Assembly: GCA_964242735.1 (NCBI GenBank)
Contig: CAXTAK010000002.1
Location: forward strand, 248,001 to 312,000
Direction: 5' to 3'
DNA: 64,000 bases
Source of the DNA: CADCUY01 sp964242735
GTDB lineage: Bacteria; Actinomycetota; Actinomycetes; Actinomycetales; Quadrisphaeraceae
Part shown: piece after piece, positions 1 to 8,547 of the stretch
How positions within the stretch are numbered: position 1 is the stretch's first letter
How the letters are laid out: every line of letters starts with the position of its first letter
The notes under the pieces: generated by a model
Told to the model about the DNA's origin: nothing
Database searches by the model: none
The model's input: only the letters and a program-made list of their open reading frames with translations
Position numbers and translations under genes: made by a program

Positions 1-420
1 GGTCAGGAACGCCCCGAGGGAGTGCAGGAGGTCCTGCTTGACGCTCGTGCGAGGGACGTCAGTGCTCAGCCAGTCGACCGGCCTCACGTGCCGCAGGTCC
101 GGGTCGGGGTCGTCGAGGTAGGCGTAGCCGCCGGTGATGCGGCCGATGGCGAGGTGGGGCGTCGACTTCAGCGGCATGACGACGTGATCACCGACCGCCA
201 TCCGGTCGCGCAGCGCCCACAGCTGCCCGGTGAAGTTGCTGATCCTCCCCGCCTTCCCACCCGCGAAGGCCGCACCGACGACACTTCCCAGGGCCAGCCG
301 CGTGGTTGCCGGTGCCAGGTCGGGCACTTCGTGGAACCCACCGCCGCTCACCCCCTTGCTCAACGCCCACTGCTCGCGTTCACCGAACTTGCCAGCCCTG
401 ATGAGCCACGCGCGCGTCAC
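1..420 (-). CDS. Mrr-type restriction endonuclease, N-terminal part (runs off left edge)
   Basis: An open frame of 140 codons runs to the left edge from a GTG at 420. That GTG lies in a GTGA overlap with the hsdM stop, so it is probably translated by coupling to hsdM. Visible blocks are WLIRAGKFGE (residues 5-14), NFTGQLWALR (62-71), VGDHVVMPLK (76-85) and HVRPVDW (111-117). I know these as the PUA-like N-terminal domain of actinobacterial Mrr-type restriction enzymes, which usually act on modified DNA. The nuclease domain would lie outside the window, so catalytic residues cannot be checked. Its place directly behind a type I methylase fits a defence island. Confidence 0.7.
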   Translation of the reverse strand, partial: MTRAWLIRAGKFGEREQWALSKGVSGGGFHEVPDLAPATTRLALGSVVGAAFAGGKAGRISNFTGQLWALRDRMAVGDHVVMPLKSTPHLAIGRITGGYAYLDDPDPDLRHVRPVDWLSTDVPRTSVKQDLLHSLGAFLT

Positions 421-1919
421 CGCGAGCTCTTCTCGACGGCGCCCGCCGCGGAGGCCTCCAGCGCCGCGGCGACGGCCTCGAACTCCACCAGCGCCGTCGT
501 GAGGTCCTCGACGATCTCCCGGGCGATGACCTCCGGCGCCGGCAGGGCGTCGAGGTCCTCCAGCGAGGAGTCGCGCAGCCAGGTGATGTCGAGGTTCGCC
601 TTGTCGCGGGCGACGAGCTCGTCGTAGGTGAAGGCCTTGAACCGCTCGGTCTCCACCCGCTCCTCACGAGCCTTGCCGGGCAGGTAGCAGTCGACGAAGT
701 CCTGCAGGTGCTCGCGCCGCAGCTGGTTCTGCTTGAGGGTGAAGTGCTGGTTGGTGCGGAAGTCGTACACCCACAGCCTCGACGTCCACGGCCGCTCGGC
801 GGCGGGGCGCTTATCGAAGAAGACCACGTTGGCCTTGACCCCGCCGGCGTAGAAGATGCCCGTGGGCAGGCGCAGCAGGGTGTGGACGTCGAACTCGCGC
901 AGCAGCCGCCGGCGGATCGCCTCCCCCGCGCCGCCCTCGAACAGCACGTTGTCGGGCAGGACGACGGCCGCGCGCCCGTTGATGTCGAGGATCGTCTTGA
1001 TGTGCTGCACGAAGTTCAGCTGCTTGTTCGCCGTGGTGACCCAGAAGTCGTCGCGCACGATCTCCAGGTCGTCGCGCGACTCGCGCCCGTCGGCGCCCAC
1101 CATGGTCACGCTGGACTTGCGGCCGAACGGCGGGTTGGCCAGCACCACGGAGTAGCGCCTCTGCCCGGCGGCGGTCAGCGCGTCTCCCACGGTGATCAGA
1201 GAAGCCCCCTCGGGGCGCCCGATGCCGTGCAGCACGAGGTTCATCGCCGCGAGCCGGGCGGTGCCGTCGACGAGCTCGACACCGCTGATCAGCCGCTCGC
1301 TGAGGTGCTCGCGCTGGTCGGGGTCGAGGGACTCGGCGTGCTCGGACGCCGCGGCGTGCGCCGCCAACAGGAAGCCGCCCGTACCGCACGCGGGGTCGAT
1401 GACGGTGTCCCCGGGGTGCACCTGCACGCAGTCGACCATCGCCTGGATCAGCGGGCGCGGGGTGAAGTACTGCCCGGCGCCGGACTTCACATCTTCGGCG
1501 CCCCGGGCCAGCAGCTGCTCGTACGCGTCGCCCTTGATGTCGGTGCCGGACGCCGACCAGTTCTCCTTGTCGATGAGGTCGACGATGAGGCGCTTGAGCT
1601 TCGCTGGGTCCTGGATGCGGTTCTGCGCCTTGCGGAAGATCACCCCGAGCACGCCGGGCTCGCGCGCCAGGTCGACCAGCATGTGCCGGTAGGTCGCCTC
1701 CAGGTCGTCGCCGTCGGCGTCGAGCAGCAGCTGCCAGGAGCAGTGCGGCGGCACGAGCTGCTGCGGGCGCAGGCTGCGGGTGGCGCGCTCGTGCGCCATC
1801 TTGAGGAACAGCAGGTACGTCAGCTGCTCGGTGTACTCGATCGTCCCGACGCCGTCGTCGCGCAGCACGTTGCAGTAGGACCAGAGCTTGTCGACGAGGC
1901 GGCGGGCATCAGTCACCAC
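417..1919 (-). CDS. hsdM: Type I restriction-modification system, methyltransferase subunit
   Basis: Adenine-N6 DNA methyltransferase of a type I system; it works with HsdS to modify the target and with HsdR for cleavage. The 500-residue reading has GQYFTPR (149-155), the SAM-binding DPACGTGGF (175-183) and the catalytic NPPF (262-265), in the normal order. The open frame extends to 2147, but that stretch is Arg/Pro-rich shadow. The GTG at 1919 (or the next codon, GTG 1916) follows CAGGA and begins the typical N-terminus VVTDARRLVDKLW. Unusually, hsdM is separated from hsdR-hsdS by a PIN-toxin pair and has its own upstream region. Confidence 0.92.
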   Translation of the reverse strand: MVTDARRLVDKLWSYCNVLRDDGVGTIEYTEQLTYLLFLKMAHERATRSLRPQQLVPPHCSWQLLLDADGDDLEATYRHMLVDLAREPGVLGVIFRKAQNRIQDPAKLKRLIVDLIDKENWSASGTDIKGDAYEQLLARGAEDVKSGAGQYFTPRPLIQAMVDCVQVHPGDTVIDPACGTGGFLLAAHAAASEHAESLDPDQREHLSERLISGVELVDGTARLAAMNLVLHGIGRPEGASLITVGDALTAAGQRRYSVVLANPPFGRKSSVTMVGADGRESRDDLEIVRDDFWVTTANKQLNFVQHIKTILDINGRAAVVLPDNVLFEGGAGEAIRRRLLREFDVHTLLRLPTGIFYAGGVKANVVFFDKRPAAERPWTSRLWVYDFRTNQHFTLKQNQLRREHLQDFVDCYLPGKAREERVETERFKAFTYDELVARDKANLDITWLRDSSLEDLDALPAPEVIAREIVEDLTTALVEFEAVAAALEASAAGAVEKSSR

Positions 1920-2041
1920 GCCATCCTGCCGCCTGCGGACGACGGCGGCGGAAGGTCGCTGGGGCGGCCACCGGCGGTGGGCACCATGCTGTCGGCATGG
2001 GGCCAGTCGCTGCATGGCTCCGAGGGCGGCGGGAGCAGCCC

Positions 2042-2227
2042 ATGACGTCGATCCACGACGAGTACCGCAGCTTCCCCGACCTCCCCGAGGACTGGAAGGT
2101 CGAGGAGTACGCCGACGGCGACCTGTTCGCCGAGCCCGAGGGGTCACGGCGCATCGAGGAGCGGGACCGCGAGCACCTGCGCTGGCGGCAGGCGGAGATC
2201 GCCGCGGAGCGCGCTCGCCGGAGATGA
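2042..2227 (+). CDS. Small charged hypothetical protein (61 aa)
   Basis: ATG at 2042 follows GGGAG (2031-2035) with six bases between. The product starts MTSIHDEYRSFPDLPEDW and ends in an Arg/Glu-rich helix. It is divergent from hsdM and convergent with the PIN gene. I do not recognise the family; the acidic and amphipathic composition would suit a small DNA- or protein-binding partner, but that is only inference. Confidence 0.45.
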   Translation: MTSIHDEYRSFPDLPEDWKVEEYADGDLFAEPEGSRRIEERDREHLRWRQAEIAAERARRR

Positions 2228-2258
2228 GCGGCCGAGGTGCGCGCGGGGTCGGGACCGC

Positions 2259-2702
2259 TCAGTCAGCTGGTACCGGATGGAGCGCCAAGCCAGGTGCTCC
2301 CTGGTAGATGCCGTCCGCTGACAGGAGCGAGGCTCCAGCAGCGATGGCCGTCGCGGCGACCCAGCGATCAGCCGTGTGCTCCTTCTGGTGGAGCGCGTGC
2401 CCTGCTCGCCGGCAGTCCGCGAAGAGCTGTGCCATCGCCTGCACGACCCGCTCATCGGGGTAAAGCACCGGCGTGCCGTCGAGCAGCTGCCGGGTCCTGG
2501 TGAAACGAGGCTCGGACCAGCCCTTCGCGAGCGCACCCCCGAGCACCTCTGCCCGCACCTGAGCAGGAATTGCAGTGATGGCGCCGGTGAGCGCCAGACG
2601 CCACTGAGCAACCCGTGGGTCAGGCTTCCTGCCGGGCAAGTTCAGGTGGCTCCACACGTCCGTGTCCAGCAGGACGAGACGACCACCACCCAGAAGCGTC
2701 AC
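2259..2702 (-). CDS. PIN-domain (VapC-like) toxin ribonuclease
   Basis: The 147-residue protein has the PIN layout: LLDTD near the N-terminus (D13, D15), a mid-protein Glu (E52 in RAEVL), D112 in ADRWVAATA and a late D130. PIN toxins are Mg-dependent ribonucleases that cleave tRNA, rRNA or mRNA. Its ATG overlaps the stop of the 296-codon upstream gene by four bases, which suggests a coupled two-gene unit. The partner is far longer than a usual VapB antitoxin. The pair sits between hsdS and hsdM. The target is unknown. Confidence 0.8.
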   Translation of the reverse strand: MTLLGGGRLVLLDTDVWSHLNLPGRKPDPRVAQWRLALTGAITAIPAQVRAEVLGGALAKGWSEPRFTRTRQLLDGTPVLYPDERVVQAMAQLFADCRRAGHALHQKEHTADRWVAATAIAAGASLLSADGIYQGAPGLALHPVPAD

Positions 2703-3589
2703 CGGCGGAGCTCGGACAGCAGCTCCTCGACGTCTTCACCTGTGACTCCATCGACGCCACCGGTGACCTGCACAGCCGACGTCAGAGCGGCATCCCAGTC
2801 GACCCGGTGCTCGGACGACCACTGCGCTGGTACGGGAGCCGCCGACACCCGTGTGCCCTCGCCGAGGTGGAGGCGCCCTGAAGCATCCCGGGTTGCCGGG
2901 CCCGTTGCCACCACGCGGTCACCGACCAGGCGCGAGGGGTCCGGGGTCTCGGCCACGTGGTCCAGCTCGATGGCGTTACCGACGTCGTCCCGCAGGCGGA
3001 ACCGGCCGGACTTCAGGTCGACCATCTCGAGCCGCCCGGACACCACGGTCTCCTCCGGCGGCGGGACGGGACCTGCGGCAACCCATGCGGCACGGTCCAC
3101 GGCACTGCTGGCCCAGGTCACGAGCGGCTGGTCACGGCGTTGGATGCGCACGCTCGACGCCACCTGGTCCGTGGCGCTGATCAACGCGGTGGCGGCCTGG
3201 GCGATCAGAGGAGTCACCCACGCGGGACGCTGACCGGTGGGGATCCCCTCGATCACCTCCCAGAAGCGGGAGGCGGCCTCCACCTCCAGCGGTGCCTCCA
3301 CTGCCAGCACGTCGTGCTCGCCGTGGGCGACGGCGAGCGTGGTGCTGCCCTTGGTGATGCCCGTCAGGCGCATGCGCGTGGCGCGCTCGACGGCGTCACT
3401 GGTGCGGCCGGGCCCCTCCCTGTCGGCGACGAAGCGCCCCACGCGCAGCGCCAGCTGCTGCAGGGCCCCCGCCAGGGTCGACAGCTCAGCCAGCGAGATC
3501 TCGCCGGGAGGGTTGGTACCCCCTGACAGCTCCATCGAGAAGTCGTACGCATCCACAGCCCCACCCCCATCCGCTCGGCAGTCTGGCAC
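2699..3589 (-). CDS. Hypothetical protein coupled to the PIN toxin; candidate atypical antitoxin
   Basis: I do not recognise the family. The N-terminal half is helical. The C-terminal part, about residues 175-255, is beta-rich (SGRLEMVDLKSGRFRLRDD, then VGDRVVATG) and looks like an OB- or SH3-type barrel; the last 15 residues are acidic-helical. It overlaps the PIN gene by ATGA and is directly upstream of it, the usual place for an antitoxin, but it is three to four times the size of VapB. GTG 3589 is the longest start; GTG 3556, giving V-D-A-Y-D-F-S-M-E-L, is equally possible. Confidence 0.6.
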   Translation of the reverse strand: MPDCRADGGGAVDAYDFSMELSGGTNPPGEISLAELSTLAGALQQLALRVGRFVADREGPGRTSDAVERATRMRLTGITKGSTTLAVAHGEHDVLAVEAPLEVEAASRFWEVIEGIPTGQRPAWVTPLIAQAATALISATDQVASSVRIQRRDQPLVTWASSAVDRAAWVAAGPVPPPEETVVSGRLEMVDLKSGRFRLRDDVGNAIELDHVAETPDPSRLVGDRVVATGPATRDASGRLHLGEGTRVSAAPVPAQWSSEHRVDWDAALTSAVQVTGGVDGVTGEDVEELLSELRR

Positions 3590-3628
3590 CGGCCACCCAC
3601 GCTGGCGCCTCGGCTCGGGGCGATCAGG

Positions 3629-4861
3629 TCAGGTGCCGTCGCCCTCGCCGAGCTCGCCGAGCAGTTCGTGGTCGGACGAGCCGCCGGTGAGCCGACCGAT
3701 GAAGGCTGCCTGCAGAAGTGCGTGTCGCAGTTGAACAGCTCGTGCGCGCGCCACGTCGATCACGCCCGCGAGCCGGTCGGTGCCGGCCTCCAGCGCATCC
3801 GCCTCCGAGCTCAACCGCCGCTGCACGTCGAGCTCGACCCACGGCACGGTCACGTCCATCAGCGCCCCTTGGGCGATGTTGCGCATCGAGTCCTTGGTGC
3901 CCGTGGCTCTGGCGGACATCTGGCTGCGGGCCCCTGGTGCGGCGAGCACTCGCTGGAGCCAACCAGCGTCCATCTCGGCACGCGGTACCAGGCGAAGGCT
4001 CTTGTCGCTGAGCAGCAGCCGAGGTCGCACCCCATCACCGACCCTCACCGAGGCGCCTACGTAGGCCGTGGTGTTGGCGCGGCTCAGGAGGATGTCGCCG
4101 GCCTTCACCTCGTAGCGAGGATCGGCCTGGCTGGCATCTACGGCCTTGTTCTCCTCGGGCCGGAATCTCCCGCTGGTCATCGCGCTGACACGGATAATGC
4201 CCCACTCGCCTTCGGCCGCCGGCACACCGCGAGAGCCGAACGACTTCCCGGCCTCCACGCGAGCGAGCAAGTCACCGAGGCGGACGTACGACCAGGACTC
4301 ACGCTCCAGCAGTGCCTCAAGTGCTACCGCCGTGAGACGGGTGGTGCGGCGCCGCGCAGCGTCGAGATAGGCGTCGCCGGCAGCGACGCGGGAGAGATGG
4401 TCCTCGAGGACGTCAACGATGCGGCGCTGTTCCTCCAACATAGGCAGCGGGATGGGCAGGAGACGCATGGCGGCCTGAGTTAGCTTCAAGCGTGTCGTGC
4501 CGTTCGCATAGCCTCGATAATTAACTGCGTTCAATACGTGAACTAAGTACCGCAGTTCGATCAGGGCCGGTCTAGCCCTCAGGACATGCGCATGATTGTT
4601 AACCCACGATGGCCCTAAAATGACGTAGGCCTTCGGCTTGTCCGGGTCGAAGAACTGGACGCCGTCCTCGCCGAGGAGCACGAGCTCTTCGTCGAATAGA
4701 GCTGAATCGATGCTGTCCACTCGGCCAGTCGCGCCGTAGTAAGGCACTGCGCCGAGTCGTGCGGCCCGCTCCTTAGCGCTGACTGGAACGCGCCGGCTGT
4801 CGAGGACGTCCACGAGGTCGCCCAAGTGAGCGAGATGCCATCCGCCAGGAAGATCTCTCAC
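3629..4861 (-). CDS. hsdS: Type I restriction-modification system, specificity subunit
   Basis: DNA-recognition subunit with two target-recognition domains separated by helical spacers. The central spacer is around RRIVDVLEDHLSRVAAGD, and the second half-site domain starts at SWSYVRLGDLLARVEAGK. The 410-residue reading starts at GTG 4861, where GTGA overlaps the hsdR stop; the open frame further upstream is shadow. The first recognition domain (about 4480-4760) is clearly AT-richer than the rest of the island, with runs such as GATAATTAACTGCG, as expected if this domain was exchanged recently. Which sequence it recognises cannot be deduced. Confidence 0.9.
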   Translation of the reverse strand: MRDLPGGWHLAHLGDLVDVLDSRRVPVSAKERAARLGAVPYYGATGRVDSIDSALFDEELVLLGEDGVQFFDPDKPKAYVILGPSWVNNHAHVLRARPALIELRYLVHVLNAVNYRGYANGTTRLKLTQAAMRLLPIPLPMLEEQRRIVDVLEDHLSRVAAGDAYLDAARRRTTRLTAVALEALLERESWSYVRLGDLLARVEAGKSFGSRGVPAAEGEWGIIRVSAMTSGRFRPEENKAVDASQADPRYEVKAGDILLSRANTTAYVGASVRVGDGVRPRLLLSDKSLRLVPRAEMDAGWLQRVLAAPGARSQMSARATGTKDSMRNIAQGALMDVTVPWVELDVQRRLSSEADALEAGTDRLAGVIDVARARAVQLRHALLQAAFIGRLTGGSSDHELLGELGEGDGT

Positions 4862-7623
4862 GCCGTCAGCTCCTCGTCCAGCGCCTTCACGTACTCCCCC
4901 GCCTTGTCGCCCAGGTCCGCCAGCGCGCCGTCCACCCCGCCGCGCTCGGTGAACGGCGCGGTGTCCAGATCGTCGGCGGTGATACCCGCGGAGCGGGCGA
5001 CGACCTCGGCGATGCGGTCGAGCCACCAGCGCTGGCGCTCGGTGAAGCGCGTGCCCGCCTGCTCCTGCTGCGCGAGCCACCCGGCGTACCGCTCCCCGAC
5101 CAGGCTCGCGTAGGGCACCAGCTCGTGCTGCTGCCCGAGGGTGTAGCGCACCAGGCTCACCAGGTCGGTGACGGTGTGCCGGTCAGAGTGGCGGACGCCG
5201 GTGTGCTCGATCGTCAGCGCCTCGTACGCGCTCCAGATCAGGTCGGCGGTCCAGTTGCGCGGCGGGCGGCGGATCTGCTCCGCCAGCTCCCGCAGCTCGG
5301 CGAAGCCCACCCGGGCACTGCCGCCAGTGCCGGAGTACAGCACCTGGATCGCGGTGATCTCGTCGCGGTGCTCCTGCAGATACGCGGTCCACGACGTGAC
5401 GACCTCCCGGGCCCGGTCGGGGTCCACCTGCCCGCCGGCGTGGAGCAGCTCGTCGACGCTGACGTCGTCGATGTACTGGTCGTGGGTGGCGCGGATGTCG
5501 AGGATCCGCCGGCGCAGCTCCGGGCTGCCGGCCAGCGGCTTCACCGCATCGACGAGCAGGTCCCGTAGCACCTCCGGGTGCTCCGCCGAGACGCCGGTCG
5601 CCGCCTGCACGTCCGGGTCGACCGCCTCGACCAGCCCTCGGACGACGTCGGTCAGCGCCATGCCCGCCAGCGCCGCCAGCTCACCGCGCTCGGCCTCGGT
5701 CAGCTGCAGGTCCAGGCGGGTCAGGCGCGCGGCGAGTGTCGCGACGTCGTCCTCGCTCATGGCCAGCGCCGCCGCGCGGTCGAGGAGCTGCTTGAGGCTG
5801 GCCGAGCGGTCGCGGTTCAACGGTGCGGCGTCCACGTGGTCGTGCTCGGTGACCCCGACGGCGTCGACGATGACGAAGCGGTCCTTGGTGCGCGAGTCGG
5901 GGGTTACGGCCTGGAAGTCCGCGTCGGAGACGGTGCGCGAGCCCCGGCCCTTCATCTGCTCAAAGTACGTCGCCGAGCGCACGTCGCGCAGGAAGAACAC
6001 GCACTCCAGCGGCTTGACGTCGGTGCCGGTGGCGATCATGTCGACGGTGACGGCCACGCGCAGCGTGGGCGAGTTGCGGAAGTCCTGCAGCAGCGCCCGC
6101 GGGTCCTTCGCGCTGTAGGTGATCTTCGCGGCGAAGTCGTTGCCGCGGCCGAACACCTGGCGCATGAGAGTCACAATCTCCTCGGCGTGGGCGTCGTCCT
6201 TGGCGAAGACCAGGGTCTTGGGCACGACGGAGCGCCCGGGGAAGATCTCGGTGAACAGCCGGTCGCGAAAAGTTTCGAGCACCAGGCGCAGCTGCGACGT
6301 CGAGGTCACCACCCGGTCCAGCTGCCCGGCGGTGTACTGCAGGTCCTCGTCGAGGGACTCGTAGCGCTGGCGGCGGGTGCGCCGGTCGCGCACGGGCACC
6401 ACGGTGCCGGCGTCGACCGTGCTGCCCCGCTCGGTGATCGCGGTGGAGATGCGGTAGACGTCGAAGTCGACGTTGACCCGGTCGGCCACCGACTGCGCGT
6501 AGGTGTACTCGCTGACGAGGTTCTGGCGGAAGAAGCCGAACGTCTGCTTCGTCGGGGTGGCGGTCAACCCGACGACGTGCGCGTCGAAGTACTCCAGCAC
6601 CCCGCGCCACACCCCGTAGATCGAGCGGTGGCACTCGTCGACGATGACCAGGTCGAACGCCTCCGGCGGCAGGTCGGCGCTGTAGGAGACCTGCACCGGG
6701 GCCGCCGGCACCGCGGCGTCCAGCCCCGGGTCGTCGGCGTCCGGCACCTGGCGCCCGGTGAGCACCGCGTGCACCCGCTGGATGGTGGAGATGACGACCT
6801 TGGACGAGCCGACCATCCCGGCGCCGGTGAGCTTGTCGACGTTGTAGAGGTCGGTGAGCTTGCGCCCGTCGTCGGGGGTGGTGAAGTCGCGGAACTCCCG
6901 CAGCGTCTGGTCGCCGAGGTTGTTGCGGTCGACGAGGAACAGCACCCGCGTGAAGCCGCCGTGCTTGAGCAGGCGGTAGGTCTGCGTCACCGCCGTGAAG
7001 GTCTTGCCCGCACCGGTGGCCATCTGCACGAGGCTGCGGTCGGTGCGCTGCTCGGCGAGGCTGCGCTCCACCCCGGCGATGGCGACCACCTGCGCGGGAC
7101 GCAGCCCCGCGACGTCCAGGGGCGGCAGCTGCGCGACCTTGGCGCGCCACGTCGGAGCGGACGGCGACGCCGCGGCCTCGCGCACGATGCGCGACAGGGT
7201 CTGCGGCTGGGGGACGGCGAAGACCCGCCGGGCCCGCGGAGAGGGGTCGTAGCCGTTGGTCAGGTGGGTCTCGGAACCGCTGGCCTCGACGACGAAGGGC
7301 AGGCGGCCCCCGACGGTGACCGCCTGGAGCCGCTGCGCGGTGGACAGGCCGTCGGCGTACATCGCCGACTGCCACCCCACCCCGGACAGCGGTGTGCCCT
7401 CCGGCTTGGCCTCGATCACCCCGACGATGCGCCGGTCGACGTAGAGCAGGTAGTCGACCTGGCCATGGCCGCGCTTCATCCGCACCTCGCGCACCGCGGT
7501 GTGCGGGTGGTGCACGAGGTCGAGCTGCGCAACGTCGCACACGTGCCAACCCGCGGCGCGCAGCTGCTCGTCGATGAGCACCCGCGCGCGCTGCTCGGGC
7601 GTCAGGCCGTCACCGCTGGTCAC
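4858..7623 (-). CDS. hsdR: Type I restriction-modification system, restriction/translocase subunit
   Basis: ATP-dependent DNA translocase and nuclease, 921 residues. The N-terminal nuclease core has D57 and EAK (71-73), a PD-(D/E)XK arrangement. The helicase motor has Walker A ATGAGKT (202-208), DECH (329-332), TATPT (354-358) and motif VI-like GRGSR (559-563). The C-terminal helical domain should bind HsdM. The GTG start has no ribosome-binding site but a TACCCT box six bases upstream, typical of a leaderless message. The gene overlaps hsdS by four bases. No frame break is seen, so the enzyme is probably active. Confidence 0.93.
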   Translation of the reverse strand: MTSGDGLTPEQRARVLIDEQLRAAGWHVCDVAQLDLVHHPHTAVREVRMKRGHGQVDYLLYVDRRIVGVIEAKPEGTPLSGVGWQSAMYADGLSTAQRLQAVTVGGRLPFVVEASGSETHLTNGYDPSPRARRVFAVPQPQTLSRIVREAAASPSAPTWRAKVAQLPPLDVAGLRPAQVVAIAGVERSLAEQRTDRSLVQMATGAGKTFTAVTQTYRLLKHGGFTRVLFLVDRNNLGDQTLREFRDFTTPDDGRKLTDLYNVDKLTGAGMVGSSKVVISTIQRVHAVLTGRQVPDADDPGLDAAVPAAPVQVSYSADLPPEAFDLVIVDECHRSIYGVWRGVLEYFDAHVVGLTATPTKQTFGFFRQNLVSEYTYAQSVADRVNVDFDVYRISTAITERGSTVDAGTVVPVRDRRTRRQRYESLDEDLQYTAGQLDRVVTSTSQLRLVLETFRDRLFTEIFPGRSVVPKTLVFAKDDAHAEEIVTLMRQVFGRGNDFAAKITYSAKDPRALLQDFRNSPTLRVAVTVDMIATGTDVKPLECVFFLRDVRSATYFEQMKGRGSRTVSDADFQAVTPDSRTKDRFVIVDAVGVTEHDHVDAAPLNRDRSASLKQLLDRAAALAMSEDDVATLAARLTRLDLQLTEAERGELAALAGMALTDVVRGLVEAVDPDVQAATGVSAEHPEVLRDLLVDAVKPLAGSPELRRRILDIRATHDQYIDDVSVDELLHAGGQVDPDRAREVVTSWTAYLQEHRDEITAIQVLYSGTGGSARVGFAELRELAEQIRRPPRNWTADLIWSAYEALTIEHTGVRHSDRHTVTDLVSLVRYTLGQQHELVPYASLVGERYAGWLAQQEQAGTRFTERQRWWLDRIAEVVARSAGITADDLDTAPFTERGGVDGALADLGDKAGEYVKALDEELTA

Positions 7624-7629
7624 CCGGGC

Positions 7630-7635
7630 AGGGTA
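7630..7635 (-). promoter_or_regulatory. -10 element of hsdR (leaderless)
   Basis: TACCCT on the minus strand, six bases before the GTG of hsdR. It leaves no room for a Shine-Dalgarno sequence and fits an actinobacterial leaderless start. Confidence 0.6.
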
Positions 7636-7681
7636 GGGCCTGCCGATGGCTCTCCTGCTGGTCTGACACCACTCTCACGGC

Positions 7682-7700
7682 TGTACTGGACCTGGTACGT
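7682..7700. promoter_or_regulatory. Candidate YefM/YoeB autoregulatory operator
   Basis: Two GTAC cores at 7683-7686 and 7695-7698, inside TGTACTGG and TGGTACGT, are 12 bp apart centre to centre. As I recall, YefM operators carry paired palindromes with a TGTACA core at a 12-bp spacing. The site is about 35-50 bp before the antitoxin start, where autoregulation is expected. Confidence 0.5.
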
Positions 7701-7731
7701 TTATGGAACCGAATGACGCACGGAGGTGCAC

Positions 7732-7995
7732 ATGGCTATCACCGCCACGGAGGCGCGCAGGAACCTGTTCCCCCTGTTGGAGCAAGTCAACGCCGACCGG
7801 ACCCCGGTGGAGATCACCTCGCGGCGGGGCAGCGCGTACCTGATCGCCGCGGAGGAGTACGACACGCTCCTGGAGACGCTGCACCTGCTGCGGTCGCCGG
7901 TCAACCGCGAGCGCCTGCTCCGGAGCTTGGACGACGCCCACGCCGGGCGAACCACACAGCGGGAGCTGATCGACCCCGACACCACGGACCAGTGA
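7732..7995 (+). CDS. Phd/YefM-family antitoxin
   Basis: An 87-residue protein starting MAITATEARRNLFPLLEQV, the usual YefM N-terminal DNA-binding fold. A C-terminal tail should wrap the toxin. It neutralises the neighbouring YoeB-type RNase and should repress its own promoter at the paired GTAC sites upstream. ATG 7732 follows CGGAGG with five bases between, better than the in-frame GTG at 7726. Its stop is shared with the toxin start (GTGA). Confidence 0.9.
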   Translation: MAITATEARRNLFPLLEQVNADRTPVEITSRRGSAYLIAAEEYDTLLETLHLLRSPVNRERLLRSLDDAHAGRTTQRELIDPDTTDQ

Positions 7996-8249
7996 GGACC
8001 CTCGCCTTCACCGACGACGGGTGGGAGGACTACACCTCCTGGCTGGCGGACGACCGTCGGACGCTGCGGCGCATCAACGAACTGATCAAAGCCGCACGCC
8101 GCGAACCCTTCGTGGGCATCGGGAAGCCCGAGCCCCTGAAGGCGCTGGGCTCGAACGTGTGGTCGCGGCGGATCACCGGTGAGCACCGGCTCGTCTACGT
8201 CGTCGCGGACGAGCAGATCACCGTCGCCCAGGCTCGCTACCACTACTGA
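7992..8249 (+). CDS. Txe/YoeB-family toxin (mRNA interferase)
   Basis: An 85-residue protein, the normal YoeB length. YoeB toxins enter the ribosomal A site and cleave mRNA. The conserved end is intact: NVWSRRITGEHRLVY followed by the terminal ARYHY, which supplies the catalytic His and Tyr. GTG 7992 overlaps the antitoxin stop. The pair sits next to a type I restriction locus, a common place for addiction modules that stabilise islands. Confidence 0.92.
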   Translation: MRTLAFTDDGWEDYTSWLADDRRTLRRINELIKAARREPFVGIGKPEPLKALGSNVWSRRITGEHRLVYVVADEQITVAQARYHY

Positions 8250-8357
8250 TCATCGCGTCGCAGGCCGGTGCGACCGGGGACGCGCAGCCCCCCTCCGCAG
8301 GCCGCACCGGGAGGCGCCGCGTCCCCGGTCGCCCGCGAGGGGTCCAGGTGGGTCCCG

Positions 8358-8471
8358 TCAGCAGTGGGCGAGCGCGTGCAAGCGCACGTAGTCCACCGCC
8401 GGCTCGTCGAGGTGCTCGCTCATCCGGGTCTCCGCCTCCGCTATGAACGTTGCAAGAGCTGGTTCGGACAC
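8358..8471 (-). CDS. Possible 37-residue remnant or small protein
   Basis: The gap 8250-8547 has no clear full gene. On the minus strand a GTG-started frame reads VSEPALATFIAEAETRMSEH, then a further 17 residues ending in HALAHC. The composition is protein-like, and it could be the remains of a longer gene. No ribosome-binding site is evident. Confidence 0.25.
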   Translation of the reverse strand: MSEPALATFIAEAETRMSEHLDEPAVDYVRLHALAHC

Positions 8472-8547
8472 CGATGGACACGAGGTTACAGACGGCTACG
8501 ATCACCGCGACGGTGACAGGTGGCTCACAGCCCAGCGGAGGGATCAG

